Shown in pieces: positions 25,635 to 36,743 of a stretch of 64,000 bases of DNA. The position numbers and the translations under genes were made by a program. The notes below the pieces were generated by a model. That model saw only the letters and a list, made by a program, of their open reading frames with translations. It was not told the DNA's origin and made no database searches. The DNA is from Lethocerus indicus (lineage: Eukaryota > Arthropoda > Insecta > Hemiptera > Belostomatidae): positions 8,060,001 to 8,124,000 of the forward strand of contig JACDQD010000104.1 of assembly GCA_019843655.1 (NCBI GenBank), written 5' to 3'. Position 1 is the stretch's first letter. Each line of letters starts with the position of its first letter.

Positions 25635-26421
25635 ATAGGTTTATTTTAAAATGTTAACATCAAATATTAATGCCAATGAATAATTTTATATATCTGTACA
25701 ATTCTAGGTTGTTATTTTTGTATTTAGATGGGTTCTAAATGTACTACATAAATATTATTTATTTATAATTTAATATTAAATAATATTTTGCAAATTAATA
25801 GCCAACTGAACGTCAAGAATAATTCAATTTAAGTATAAAAAAGGAATTTAAGGAAGCAGTATTATGGAGCTAGCTATTAATAATTGAAGTTACCTTTTTC
25901 ATTCACATCATAAGAGTACCTGATTATTTTTTAGGTACAGTTAATTTTATAATAATTTATCATCCGTTTTCACAATTATGCTGCATTTAGACATTTGTTT
26001 CAAAATTTTAAATGCTGTGCTACATTTAACTTATGTTAAGTATTAGACACAATAAAGTGTGGGCATTATTTAAAAATAATTTCACTAATAACTTTATTTA
26101 TTACTTTCTGGATAATATGAATGTGTTCATTAATCGAATTCGCTTCCAATTTATAAATTTAATTGGAAAAATTGAGTACTTATTAGCTAATATTGTATGA
26201 TATAAAGTAGTTTTACAACTGTCCGCCAGATGTCGGTACAAGCTAGGCTAGGTCGTTCTGCCATCTATCGGACGTTTATTGCACTTCTATAAGAACTAAA
26301 GAGTGCTGTGTAAAGTGCCCAATAATCACACTAACTAGGCAAACAATTGATTATTTTGTACTTGTGAAAATATTCTGGAAAAATAATAATTGGAACTATA
26401 GTAATACATATAATTATAGTA
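25635..26421 (+). repeat. Right direct-repeat flank of the satellite region
   Basis: This is the second copy of the left flank, same orientation, ending at AATACATATAATTATA. The first ~110 bp of the copy are also part of the arm that is inverted at 17220-17600. A shorter third copy of its middle part sits at about 25250-25400. Confidence 0.88.
26223..26271. promoter_or_regulatory. Pair of CTCF-like motifs, right flank
   Basis: These are identical to the left pair (26223-26236 and 26259-26271), including the spacing; two substitutions fall between the motifs, none inside them. Confidence 0.4.
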
Positions 26422-26959
26422 GATTATAAATGTTATAAGGACACTTACAGCTATATCACAATCTATATAAATCCCAACTAATTGTCTGAAATATTAATTT
26501 GAACTACAATTAATGCTTCATACTCGGAATGCAATAATATATAGAAATTGCAATCATAATAATGGTGTTTCAGGTATGGATTTGGAATGATAGAAAAAAA
26601 TGTTGTAGAAAATACAGTAGGAAATAAATTCAGGAAGGACAAATAGAATCTGGTCTTATGGGGGATCAGAGAAGTGTTTCAGTTCATTAAAAATAAACCT
26701 TGTGACCAACTTGAATTTATTTATCACTTAGCATCACTAAAAATTTAGAGTCAGAGGCGTAAACATTTCTTTATGAAATTTTCCATTAAAAATAGTCTTT
26801 AAAAATTCTAATCTAAATTTAAACAATTTCTATTCAATTATAATAAAAATAAATATCATAATTTTAAATATTTAACCTCCAACAAAGAACAACTCTCGAT
26901 GACCTAAATTAAGTATAATTCAAAATGATTTGCCTTCTTGTATTATAGAAGGCACAACA

Positions 26960-27216
26960 TTAATGAATGTCAATCCTAATAGTTACAATGAATTAATACT
27001 GATTTTCTGTTGGTATTTTATTTATTAGAAATCACAGAGCACTAATAAACTAAGATATGCATGGGATTTAATTACTGTGGTATATTGGAAACTGGAAAAT
27101 AATTCATTAGGACAAGTTTCATAGAAACTTGCATTCAAAATAATTCGTATGTCTGTCTAGGTTCTAATTTATTTGTCTTTGAATGGATTTGTACAGTAAC
27201 ATCCAACTAGTATAAA
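26960..27216 (+). repeat. Third arm copy
   Basis: It matches about 25440-25625 in the same orientation (ACTAAGATATGCATGGG, then GTACAGTAACATCCAACT) and the left arm in reverse. It is more diverged and marks the last recognisable edge of the composite repeat towards PAQR3. Confidence 0.8.
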
Positions 27217-28501
27217 AAGTTGCTCTTTTTCGTTAATTTATGCAATTTTTTAAAATCAATACCCTCAAACAGAATTCATTATCTTAATTACATTTTACAT
27301 AATTTAATTTGTTATTATTACTAATAATAAATTCATCTTTCCATTGCGCAGTACTTCATACAGACTAAATATACTATATGAAAGGCATATACAGTGTCTA
27401 TACAAAGGCATTTTTCATTACTCTAAGTACTATAGAAATAGAAAAACAGAAGATTTGGAAATGCTCAGTGTTCAGAAATATTCTGAGAAATTTGAATGAT
27501 AGATATTACATAAAACTATTTCACCTGAAATACTGTTCTAACATTTCAAAATAAACTTCCAAAATATTGTGACCCCAACATTTTTTTATTAAAAACAATA
27601 TAAAACTTAATAGCTAAATTTATACACTGAATATTTATATATTCTCACAATTTGTTTCATCATAGTGATAATTCTACGACTTATTTTAAACCAACTATAA
27701 GTCATGTTTGGCCAAATGTCTTTAAATTGAAATACAGCTAAAAAGTGCCCTAGTCAAGAAAACAATATATAGTTTCAATATTAATAACTTTTTAAAATAA
27801 AGATAAAATTCACAATCTTAAATAAATCACACTCTGCCTACCACAGGCCATAAAAAATGTTTATCATAAACATAGAATTGTACTAATTAAAATGGAAATA
27901 ATAAGTCTGGGCTGGCAGATGACAATAAAATTATTTAACAAGACACATCAAAAGATAAATCATAGATATTTCATTTTTTGACTGGAGGCAAAATATAAAA
28001 GTATTATGATCTCCATGTTTAAATTTGGTGTTGGAACTTCATTCTATGAGCAAATTATTCGTCACGCAAAATTGTCCACAATTCTCAACAATTTAAGTCT
28101 AACTGAATTACACTTTTGAGATAAAATGCATGATTTAATAATTACTTTCACTTTTTGTCAAATAGGAATTTTACAATATAACAATTAATAAATTATTTAA
28201 ATGAATTGTATACATATTTAAGATTGATAATAACTGTGAACAGTTTGCCTGTAATATTAACAAAAAAAAAGACCATATCACACCTCATATTTTTACATAC
28301 TGACAGTAAAAAATACAACAGACTATGTACAAGACACACATTACACAAGAATTGCTTAGGTTCCATCCTAACGAGCTAGTTCTACACTTTGTAGTTCTTT
28401 TCTTCTACAATGAAGAAGAATAACAACAAATGAAAGGTATTATTAGACATCCTGCCTATAATTGACTAAAGCCTATTTCCTCCTAATTCAAGAGAAATTC
28501 A
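27217..28501. other. AT-rich, CpG-poor DNA including the PAQR3 3' UTR
   Basis: The part next to 28501 is expected to be PAQR3 3' UTR on minus. Nothing else is recognised down to the third arm copy of the satellite region. Confidence 0.5.
27585..27590 (-). terminator. Candidate PAQR3 polyadenylation signal
   Basis: On the minus strand an AATAAA hexamer is followed within a few bases by a GT-rich stretch (TGTTGGGGT). It would give a 3' UTR of about 0.9 kb. An ATTAAA lies nearer the stop (28133-28138), so the site used cannot be decided by eye. Confidence 0.3.
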
Positions 28502-28641
28502 TCACGTGCTAAGATCAAAAGCACAGCCATGGTTCATTCTGTATTCAATGTACTTTATTCCGGTATTATGCCAATAGTAGAGTGCCAGGACTACAAAGAA
28601 ATGCCACCACTGGTGAGATGAGCCAATGTAGTCCACTTTCC
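28502..28641 (-). CDS. PAQR3: PAQR3-like exon f (TM7, C-terminus and stop)
   Basis: It starts with two bases of a Gly codon, then encodes KVDYIGSSHQWWHFFVV, TM7 and a short cytosolic or lumenal tail ending DLST before TGA. H267 and H271 are the last two predicted zinc ligands. Confidence 0.95.
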
Positions 28642-30797
28642 CTGGAAAAAAATATATTTTTTAATGATAAAAATGTAGTTTAAAATACCTGTTTTGTGGT
28701 CTGCGAGGGGTCGGAATACTGTAGATTTCGTGTATTTCTCTCTCCTCTCGCTGGTTTGGCCTTTTGCTAGGTAATTGGTTACAATGTAGAATATAATTGG
28801 AGACATTAAAATAAAAGTAAAAATACCTGAAAAAAATCTCTCAGGAACTCTTGTGATATAAATGAAAAACGCTATTCCAATTATGAAATACATCATAATT
28901 ACTCTCGGCAACAGTAACTGAAAAAAAAGAATTTAATATTACCAAAAACATATAATTAATCTGTTAGAATAAAATTTCAAGATTCTGCATTAAAGGATTA
29001 CAATAGTGAATGTTACATATAAGCATAATGTTTACAATTACATTTTAAATAATTAATGTTAATCTACATAAATAATATAATATGTACATATAAATATATG
29101 GGTTAAGCTAAAAAACTTACCGACACAATTGGGTTGTCCAATCCACCCATCATAATTGTCCAATGAAATGTTGGAACAACACCATAAGCGGCCCACGAAA
29201 CAAATGTCAGGAGCTTAATATTTGAATTAATATTGAATTTAGGGATCTGCATGGCCATGGCCAACAGGAAAATAGCCAGCACTGTACTCAGGTAAAATGT
29301 TTGCCATCCCTAGAATTAAGGAAAAATAACAATTTGAAAATTATAGAATAATTGGTATTAAAGCAAATTCAATTAATTCGACAATTATCAACTAAATAAA
29401 CACTATTTCTGCTTTAAATATATTTTTATTATATACAAAACCTTGTAACTAACAACCTATTTTGATATAATATTTTGACCAACCTTGGTTACTTATCTTA
29501 TGCATTTTTAATGGAGACATTACAAAAAAATGAGGAACATCTAATGAATGAATAATAAATGTCTGTACAAATTAAATCTTAACATAAATAATAAAATCCC
29601 CTTTTAAACAAGGAGGATATTAATCAGGATTTTGAAACAGTAATATAAATATCACTTGTAACCTGTAATAATATTTTAATTTTTGACTTTTAATCAATCT
29701 GCATTATTAAACTATAGACAAGATGGAGAGTGATTTACAACTTATTCAAGAACACGGGATCATACCTTACAGTTTAATGTTTTAGTCATTCTTCGTTGAA
29801 TTGAAATTAAGGTCAACTAAACTAACAAATTTTAATTTAATACAATGCCGTTAAATTTATACATACCTTATGACACCAATACGCGTAATAAACCCCAGTC
29901 ATGTAAATACCGAGCATACTCAGCGCTATTCCGAGAAGATCAAAAGAAAGGAAACAGTTGAAAAATTCTTCCGATCTGCATGAAAATATGTGATACAGCG
30001 ATGACATAACCATACAAATCTGAAAAATAATTAAGACAAGTAATACGTATATCTTTGTGTTTCAAATAGGTAATCATCCGTCATAATACTACTTCATTAG
30101 CTACCTGGAAACAGGCTAGAAGGAGGCCGACAATGAATTTGTCAGTGAAGGAGGCGTGGATGTTGAGCAGACAGAGGTCGTACAGGGTCAGCCCCAGGAA
30201 CAACATCCAGCCAAACACGTGCGACCAAATATTTATAGTCTCGTTCGTCATCCAGAACATACTGCACAGAGAATAGTGCGTGTTGGCCACGTAAAACAGG
30301 TACTCTATTAGATAAATATTTAACGAAATAAAGCCTATTATCCCCCCAAAAGAATTGACTTGAACAGGTAAAAATATAAAATAAAATCCGGGTTCCTAAA
30401 GTTTAATTTCCTTATCCTGATCTCACACACAGCCTGGATACACCTCAAGAAGTGCCAACACTGGGTGGCTTCTTTCGTTAAAAAGAACTTTCCCCAATTA
30501 AATCAGCAATAAAAGTAAAAGAAATATATTAAATGGAATCGTCAATCGTGCAAATCTTCTTCGCGAAATGCGCTTCAGCATTTCGTTACGAGTTTTAACA
30601 TAGATGAAGCGTACCTTTCGAAACACATTTTGGTCGAGAGGTAGCCCCTGTAGCCGGACCTGATGTAGGGGTTGAACTGGAGGTAGGCTGGGGCCTCGTG
30701 GAAAGTCAACAGCGCCAGCGGCTGACCACCCACTATTTCCTTCCCCTTCATCGAACTCTCCTTCAACAGGTTGTCTCTGAAGTCGGCCGCGTCCTCC
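28502..30797 (-). CDS. PAQR3: PAQR3-like progestin/adipoQ receptor, last six coding exons (5' end not resolved)
   Basis: Joining complement exons 30615-30797, 30105-30261, 29867-30019, 29121-29309, 28827-28917 and 28502-28641 gives 303 codons with continuous phase and GT..AG introns throughout. The product is a seven-pass membrane protein. The PAQR signatures are all present: NPYIRSGYRGY at residues 42-52, NETINIWSH (E68, N71, H75), the S119/H123 plus D140 pair, and HQWWH (H267, H271). In the PAQR family the His/Asp/Ser set holds a zinc ion inside the membrane. The pre-TM1 motif and the PERFFSGK..YIGSSHQ tail match PAQR3 rather than AdipoR or MMD. Vertebrate PAQR3 (about 311 residues) is Golgi-anchored and sequesters Raf kinase; that role is inferred here by family. 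The stop codon is at 28502-28504. Only the amino terminus is missing. Family identity is very likely; orthology is likely. Confidence 0.93.
28680..28785. mobile_element. Foldback MITE fragment inside the last PAQR3 intron
   Basis: TAAAATACCTGTTTTGTGG, CTGTAGATTTCGTG, CTCCTCTCGCTGG and CCTTTTGCTAGG follow in family order, so this is the outer arm only. It fills more than half of the 185-bp intron 28642-28826. Confidence 0.8.
28827..28917 (-). CDS. PAQR3: PAQR3-like exon e (TM6)
   Basis: This is 30 codons plus one base of a split Gly codon. The acceptor is a T-run ending CAG and the donor is TCAG|GTATT. It encodes PRVIMMYFIIGIAFFIYI followed by TRVPERFFSG, the typical TM6 and loop of PAQR3. 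The 185-bp intron that follows is largely occupied by a MITE fragment. Confidence 0.95.
29121..29309 (-). CDS. PAQR3: PAQR3-like exon d (TM4-TM5)
   Basis: This is 63 codons, phase 0 at both ends, donor TCG|GTAAG. It encodes TM4 (starting GWQTFYLSTVLAIFLL), a short loop, and TM5 ending at GVVPTFHWTIMMGG, which aligns with the VIPTLHW region of vertebrate PAQR3. Confidence 0.95.
29867..30019 (-). CDS. PAQR3: PAQR3-like exon c (TM2-TM3)
   Basis: This is 51 codons, phase 0 at both ends, acceptor TTTTTCAG, donor AAG|GTATG. It carries the SSLYH zinc-ligand motif (S119, H123), a Cys-containing loop, and Asp140 in TM3. Confidence 0.95.
30105..30261 (-). CDS. PAQR3: PAQR3-like exon b (TM1 and start of TM2)
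   Basis: It begins with the single base that completes Ser61 and ends in phase 0 after LLACFQ, with donor CCAG|GTAG. It contains the PAQR motif NETINIWSH, TM1 (about residues 72-94) and the start of TM2. The intron to the next exon is only 85 bp. Confidence 0.95.
30615..30797 (-). CDS. PAQR3: PAQR3-like exon a (cytosolic N-terminal part)
   Basis: The acceptor is a pyrimidine-rich stretch ending TTTCAG and the donor is AAAG|GTAC. The exon starts with one base completing a codon from an upstream exon and ends with two bases of a Ser codon. It encodes 60 residues: a charged stretch, then LLTFHEAPAYLQFNPYIRSG and STKMCFE. This is the conserved segment just before TM1 in PAQR3 proteins. Confidence 0.9.
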
Positions 30798-32469
30798 CTG
30801 AAACAAACAGAAATCATCACCGTTTACAGTTTTACACCGTTATTATATTCGCGCTGAAAACTGGTTTTTCACTGCTGAAATTCAGGGCTGACATTCGTAT
30901 TGGACTGTTAGATCAGGGCTTGAAACTGGTTTTACACTGAAAAATACGGGGAAATCTATCGTTTTTACACCGCTAATACTATTTTCATCCGAGTTGATAT
31001 TCTAAAAGATGCTGTTACGTAGATAACGACGTTAATTTACAACTGTTTTCATGTCCACCCTTATGTCCTTGATTCAGTAGAAACGTTCTCTGTCTAGGGT
31101 TAACGGAGAGCGAAACAAACACGAGACCCCCTCATAGGAAGGCAAATAGTTGAGTTTTTCTCTTCTGACTTCCTGTTTCCACGACCGGGTCCGCTAGTAC
31201 TTCGACCATCGCACCCCATTAAAGTGCCCACTCGAACAACTTTCTATAGACTGGACACTTACTTCCGCCCTCGCCAAAAGTCCAGTAGCACTCACCGATC
31301 CCTCGTTACAAAAGGAAACTCAGGAACAGACCCAACAGTGTATCAATTCGGAATCCTCTTCTTATTTGATTTGATATTATAAAATTTCATGCCGTAACCA
31401 CCATTAGGGTCGTCGGTGGCAGGGGGGGTGTTTGGATTGGTCGGGCCTCAGAAATAAGAACCGTTCTTTTTTGAAATCACAATCTTGAAATCGTTCCCGA
31501 GAGTGGAATCTAAGTAAATTTAAAAAGAAGGACGTCTAAGTTTGAGTGAAGACAAATAATTGGAGAACTTACTCTAGAAGTGCGCCAAGTGCCACTTCAA
31601 ACACTCGCCGGCTCCTAACGGTACCCTCAAGAACGAAAACGAAACGTCAGCGACTGCTAAGTAGATGACCGTTGAAAGAACGACCTATATAAAACTGTAC
31701 AGTTACTGCATATTTAAAATTTACATATATATATTTAGGTAAATATACTGCAGTAACTGCACCACGTAAATTACCCTCGCTTTAAGCGAAACAGAGCTGA
31801 ATAAAATACTTTTGACTATTCCCTGTGAAAGTTTATTACACCGTCAAGTATAGAATGTACGATTTAAACAACATATATTCTGTACAATTTAAAGCATTGC
31901 TGTAAATTTAGTGTGCTATGAAACTGTCATATAGAGAATTGTCATATTAGAGTCATATGAAGAGTGTAGCGAACGAAAGAAAATTCAGAAAAGACGTATG
32001 ACAACGGAGGAAAGTATTGAAGGGATTAATTAAAAATTCCTTTGACTTTTATCAGAATTCAGAGCGGAAACTGTATTTCATTCGATTCCAACTTCCGTTC
32101 TTCATCCACTCCAATGTATGTACAACCTTAGTTCGGACGATAACAATATAAACCTGTTGTTCTAGAAATACAAAATGTGTTTGTTTCGAGCCGTTCTATC
32201 TCGGCGTCAATTCTAAAAAGATAATAACATTCTCCTCGGTTGGAGGAGTCTCCGTGGCGTAACGACGAACAAATGCAATAGTGTAGCATTAACCTACTTT
32301 TTTGTACGTATTATGCGTATCCTAACGATGTTTTTACAATATCCTGACTCTGGCCGTCCCAATTGTTTACCGTGTAAATGGGTCATGACGGTATTCACCC
32401 TGTTTAATTATTAATCTATACCGAAAATTCGATCACGCGGGCACAAAGGAAGGAATTTTTTTTCACAAG

Positions 32470-32679
32470 CAACTGCTGAGCTACTGAAGATGGCGAACAG
32501 CCGGAACCGGTCTAGCGAAAGACCGAACCGGCGAGAAGAGTTCACATAACAGGCATTCCCAACTGATTATAATACCCATGCGTTTTACCAACTGTTCAAT
32601 ACATCATTCTGTCCAGCGACAGGAGAACATATATATATTCCACCATAAATGTATGGACCACCACAAAACAGGTATTAAT
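32470..32679. mobile_element. Foldback MITE remnant
   Basis: The core GCTACTGAAGATGGCGAAC and CCGGTCTAGC at 32480-32516 is followed by AACCGGCGAGAAGAG. The family's terminal CCACAAAACAGGTATT appears at about 32658-32673. The sequence between is diverged. Confidence 0.65.
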
Positions 32680-33833
32680 TTAAAAAAAAACCTCTGAATC
32701 GGCCAAACATTCGATCATCATTGGGCAAAAAGGATACCGTTAACGCGTCTCTATTCTCTTTTCTTTTCTTTTTTTAATTAAGAGACGGCTTTAATTATCG
32801 TGCCGAAAGGACAAGAGGCGAAGAGCAGGATAATAGGAGGGCGGGAGACAATGGGAGCGACCGCGTTGGAAAATAAAGCGTTGGGTTGGCAAGGGCTCCC
32901 ACACGTGATCAGACCCATATCTGGCACGGGGTGGCTGCAAATCGCTCCAAAACGCCGGCTATCGATTGAGGTTGAGCAACTGTTTATCAAACGCGATATT
33001 CCTGTACCGGCCAGCACACAGGAGAAATAAATGTCGTCCGCCTTTAACCTTCTCTTCCCAGACCGTCATCGGGCACAAGGGGCTTATCATCGACCCGGAA
33101 ACCAGGAAATTTCCTACGTCAAACAGGAAAATTCTGCATCAAATTTCATACGGCAGTGGCGTCAAAAATTATTAATTAGAATTGACATTTTTAATTTGCA
33201 GACCGGCTTGTTTACATCGCCGAATTTAGAGACGGATAAAGCCAGCTCGCATCGCCAAACAACGGTGCTTACCTTGACCGACGAGTCCACGATTGCTAAA
33301 CGGGTCAAATTAGTATTACTGAAGGTGGACGGTACAACTTGAATAATTAATGTCAATAACAGAATCATATACGGGATTTGAATTGCGAAATGACGATATT
33401 AAGAAACGAGACGGCGCAACGCTGAAGAAACGCTGGCAGTGAACCTAGGGGACCTTAAAAGCCATTTAAGGGCCACATTCACTTATATTGTTAAATGAGT
33501 TATTACTTTAATGCGGGGATTTTTTTTTGTAGAGATCAATTTTACTGGAAACTTTACTTTAAGGGGTTCTAAATTAATTTGGCTAAGCTTTTCATTCTAA
33601 AAAAAATTCGCTCTTAACGAAATCCTTCCACCGGGGAATCTGTAATATTTCACTTGTGTTTTCGTCGGCACGTTGGAAACTAACCAGGACAGCGGGATAG
33701 TTTCCCCTGTTGGTCAATCGGGGAGAGGTTTCGAAAGAGCGAGCACAGCGAGCGGGTTCTCCCCGGCATATAACGCGTGTTTTCTCCGCCAGCCGCCGAG
33801 GGTTGCGACACCAGAGTTGCTTCTTGGGCACGG

Positions 33834-33865
33834 GCACTGGCACTGGCACTGGCACTGGCACTGGC
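33834..33865 (+). repeat. GCACTG hexanucleotide repeat
   Basis: Five copies of GCACTG. The His-Trp repeat in one frame is a by-product. Confidence 0.95.
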
Positions 33866-34114
33866 GACCTTGCCCCCGGCAATATTTTGGCGCCGAGCAG
33901 TGGCAGAAGTTCGATTACGACAACTATATAACCCGCCATTACCTCAATATTGATACATGTCGGGGCTGGTCCCGAAATGGAGAGAAACCCTATACAACCT
34001 GCGGCATAAAATCCCTCAGTAAACGATTCGCAGAGAATCATAGCAGTTTGTAGGCCGCGTTTTATAAATTCGTTGCAGTTGTACCCCTAAAATTAAGACT
34101 ATATTAAAAAAATG

Positions 34115-34415
34115 TTTCCCGTGTTTCTGTCTCCTCTCGCCGGTTTGGTCTTTTGCTAGATCTTCAGTAGCGGTGTTAGTCACTTTTGATGTTTTTTGGG
34201 CAGTAAAAGTGGCAGTGATAGTTCAGTGAGGATGCCCGAAAAACATCCAAAGTGCAAAAGTGACTAACACCGCTACTGAAGACCTGGCTTCTGCTAGACC
34301 GGTTTCGGCTGCTCGCCTTCTTGGATGTTTTTCGGGCATCCTCACTGCCCTGTCACTGCCACTTTTACTGCCCAAAAAACATCAAAAGTGACTTGTAAAG
34401 TGCCAAAGTGACACA
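34115..34415. mobile_element. Foldback MITE with rearranged interior
   Basis: It starts GTGTTTCTGTCTCCTCTCGC and then contains two nested inverted repeats: GTAGCGGTGTTAGTCAC with its complement at 34260-34280, and a ~40-bp arm TGATGTTTTTTGGGCAG with its complement near 34370. In the outer left arm the stem II/GAAA part of the core is deleted, leaving GCTACTGAAGATCTAGC on minus. Confidence 0.8.
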
Positions 34416-35380
34416 CGACACTAATATAACGTATTAATAATAATATTTAATATTTCCGAATGACTCTAGTAATTCCTTCCAACTGATATTTTTAATACCG
34501 TTCGTTAATTGCGAGAAAATGCGCCAGAAAATTAAACGCAAAATATACGAGTAATATTAACTAAAAACCGCCGTAAAAACAATACTGAGCAGTACTGATA
34601 TTCGCAATTCATATATTCAAAAAAAGCGCGCGAAAATGTGAATTGTAATTATTCGGAGAAGAGAAAAACTATTCTCGAGACCTTGGCTAAATTGTTATAA
34701 GAAGGTCAATAGTTATAATTATCACCCGTGTACTAAAACCATATTTATTTTACATTGCAAATTCTTCGCACACTTCTCAAAAAAATAAATGGGCATATTA
34801 TAGAGTCGATATTCGGGATGAACTGTCACCAACTGGTATCTCGTTCGTGCTACATTTCATTTTAAAATAGACACTAATCAGCCCCACACTTGTGGTACTA
34901 TCGACGGCGGTTTCGAATATGTCGTTCGCTCGACGCGTACTGCAAATTTTATACGCAAATTCTGAACGAAACGTAGGCTGTTCGCACCGTTAAAAAATGC
35001 CAAAATATTTGCGCCTGCATATTACGCGGGATGCTACTGCTCGAAAGGAATTCCTTCGAATACTCGAAAGTGTATTCGGGTTTAGATTGTATTTATTTGA
35101 ATTGGGTAAGCGATCGGTTGAAATTTGGCCAAGGGGTCAGTTGTCTGTGGGTGGGGACGGTTAGTTGGGGCGGTGCCAGGACTCGAACCTCTGAATGGCC
35201 CTCCCACCGCCCGTTTCCGGTTAGGCGGTGACGCTCAATGGAACCAACGCCGGCCCGGAAGTCCTCCGCTCACAACCAGCGGCCCAAACACCGCCACTGC
35301 CACAATCGGCGCCCCAATTTCGAATACCCGTTTCATTTCCCACAGTACAAGTGAAATGAGCCAGTTTAGAATAACTGTAC

Positions 35381-35612
35381 AAGGGACGGTACAAGTGACA
35401 GTGACAGTGCAGTGAGGATGCCCGAAAAACATCCAAAGTGACTAACACCGCTGCTGAAGACGGCGAGCGGCCGAAACCGGTCTAGCAAAAGGCCAAACCG
35501 GCGAGAGGAGACAGAAACACACGAAATCTATGAAATAAGCGACTTTCGGAAACGGGTCGAAGTGACACACTACTACTGAAGATGGCGAGCAGCCAAGAAC
35601 ACGAAATCTGCG
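35381..35612. mobile_element. Foldback MITE, right half plus duplicated end
   Basis: The right half runs from GACAGTGCAGTGAGGATG to ACACACGAAATCTATG. A second, shorter fragment follows at 35563-35612 (ACTACTGAAGATGGCGAGC, then ACACGAAATCTGC). The ribozyme-like core at 35450-35486 is intact. Confidence 0.8.
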
Positions 35613-36709
35613 GGTGCAATACTTAAGTCCTCGGGTTTTTATCATACAACCTTCCTTAATATACTATAAGTAAATAAATTATAGTAGGTCCCGTGGGCCG
35701 CAATGTATGTAAAACTCAAAATTTGTGCATTCTTTTGCGATCTACTATGTATATTCACAGAATAATAAAGTTTTTGTATATATTGTACCGGTAATACCGT
35801 CTCATTGCTCGTCTAATTCGTTAACATTTTCGTCAGTATTCCTCATTACGGCATTTATGACGAAAATTTACCTGTTTACTGAAATTGCAATCGAAACAGC
35901 GGTCTGTAAACAACGACCTGGCAAACTGTTAACATTCCATTTGAGAGGACAGTTTACGCCCGACTTAAATTTCCAGATAAATATAAACTAATAAATTCGA
36001 AACCGATATTATTTCGACTTCTTTCCAATTCTTGATATTTATTTCGAGTCGTTGGCGCCCTCGTCCCACTCCAGGGTTCTGTCCGTATCAATAAAGGTAT
36101 TCAAAAATTTAAATAATCTTTATTATTATATTATTCGAAAAATTTATTGGCCCGTGACTACGGTGTTCGAATGAACACGGTCGAGTATTCGTTGGAATCG
36201 AAACGTGGGCATCAATTAAGGAGAGGGGCAGTAGCAACAATTAGGAATAAATCAACGCTATATCAATATTAGCGACGATTAAATGTTTTTTTTTATACGT
36301 TCGAATTAATAATTCGTTCAATTAATCAGGGAGGCGGCGGGGGTGAGGCTGCGTAAGATTAATGAAACCCGAAATAAGTACAGTGGAAAATAGACTGAAA
36401 CCGAGGTATAAATAGATAGTGTTGCACAGACGGGAATAGCGTCAAGCACAAGCACAGGGTCATATTTCAAACACCTGCTGACACTTTAATGTTAGGGCGA
36501 ACATCATCACTTGGACTGAAAATTGTCTACACACGGTGCAGTCAACACGAACGCATTAGACGTTTTCGAATTTCTCTAATATCGGTTAATTAAAGGTTGG
36601 ATCAAGAGAGGCCTCACCGGTGGAATAAATTTTCTTATAAAAGGGAAATCGAACTTATCACTGGCTGGCCAGATCCGGTAAGATCGCTCGATATTGTGGG
36701 AATAGTAAC

Positions 36710-36743
36710 CTGATGACGGAACCGGTAGGAGATGCGAAACGTC
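36710..36743 (+). repeat. CTGATGA...GAAACGTC element
   Basis: CTGATGA, CGGAACCGGTAGGAGATGC, then GAAACGTC. The same arrangement occurs at 37275-37310 on plus and 2950-2985 on minus. Such motifs sit at ends of Penelope-like and other retroelements in animals and can be minimal hammerhead ribozymes; here only the short motif is visible. Confidence 0.45.

Larger units (their letters stand above)
16424..27216. repeat. AT-rich composite satellite region with inverted arrays
   Basis: The layout is: a direct-repeat flank, an inverted arm, forward ~715-bp units, reverse ~715-bp units, arm copies, the second direct-repeat flank and a third arm copy. The whole region is visibly AT-rich and nearly free of CpG except at defined motifs. 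No open frame of credible length is present. Confidence 0.9.

Noticed and set aside
30498..30806. 102-codon alternative frame over PAQR3 exon a
   Set aside because: It lacks the conserved pre-TM1 motif and cannot join the downstream exons in frame.
33592..34053. Open frames with a His-Trp or Pro-Val repeat
   Set aside because: The repeat is the translation of a GCACTG microsatellite, and the rest resembles no family.
35159..35200. tRNA-like T-arm (GGTTCGAGTCC on minus)
   Set aside because: The B-box matches but there is no A-box, anticodon arm or paired acceptor stem of tRNA type.
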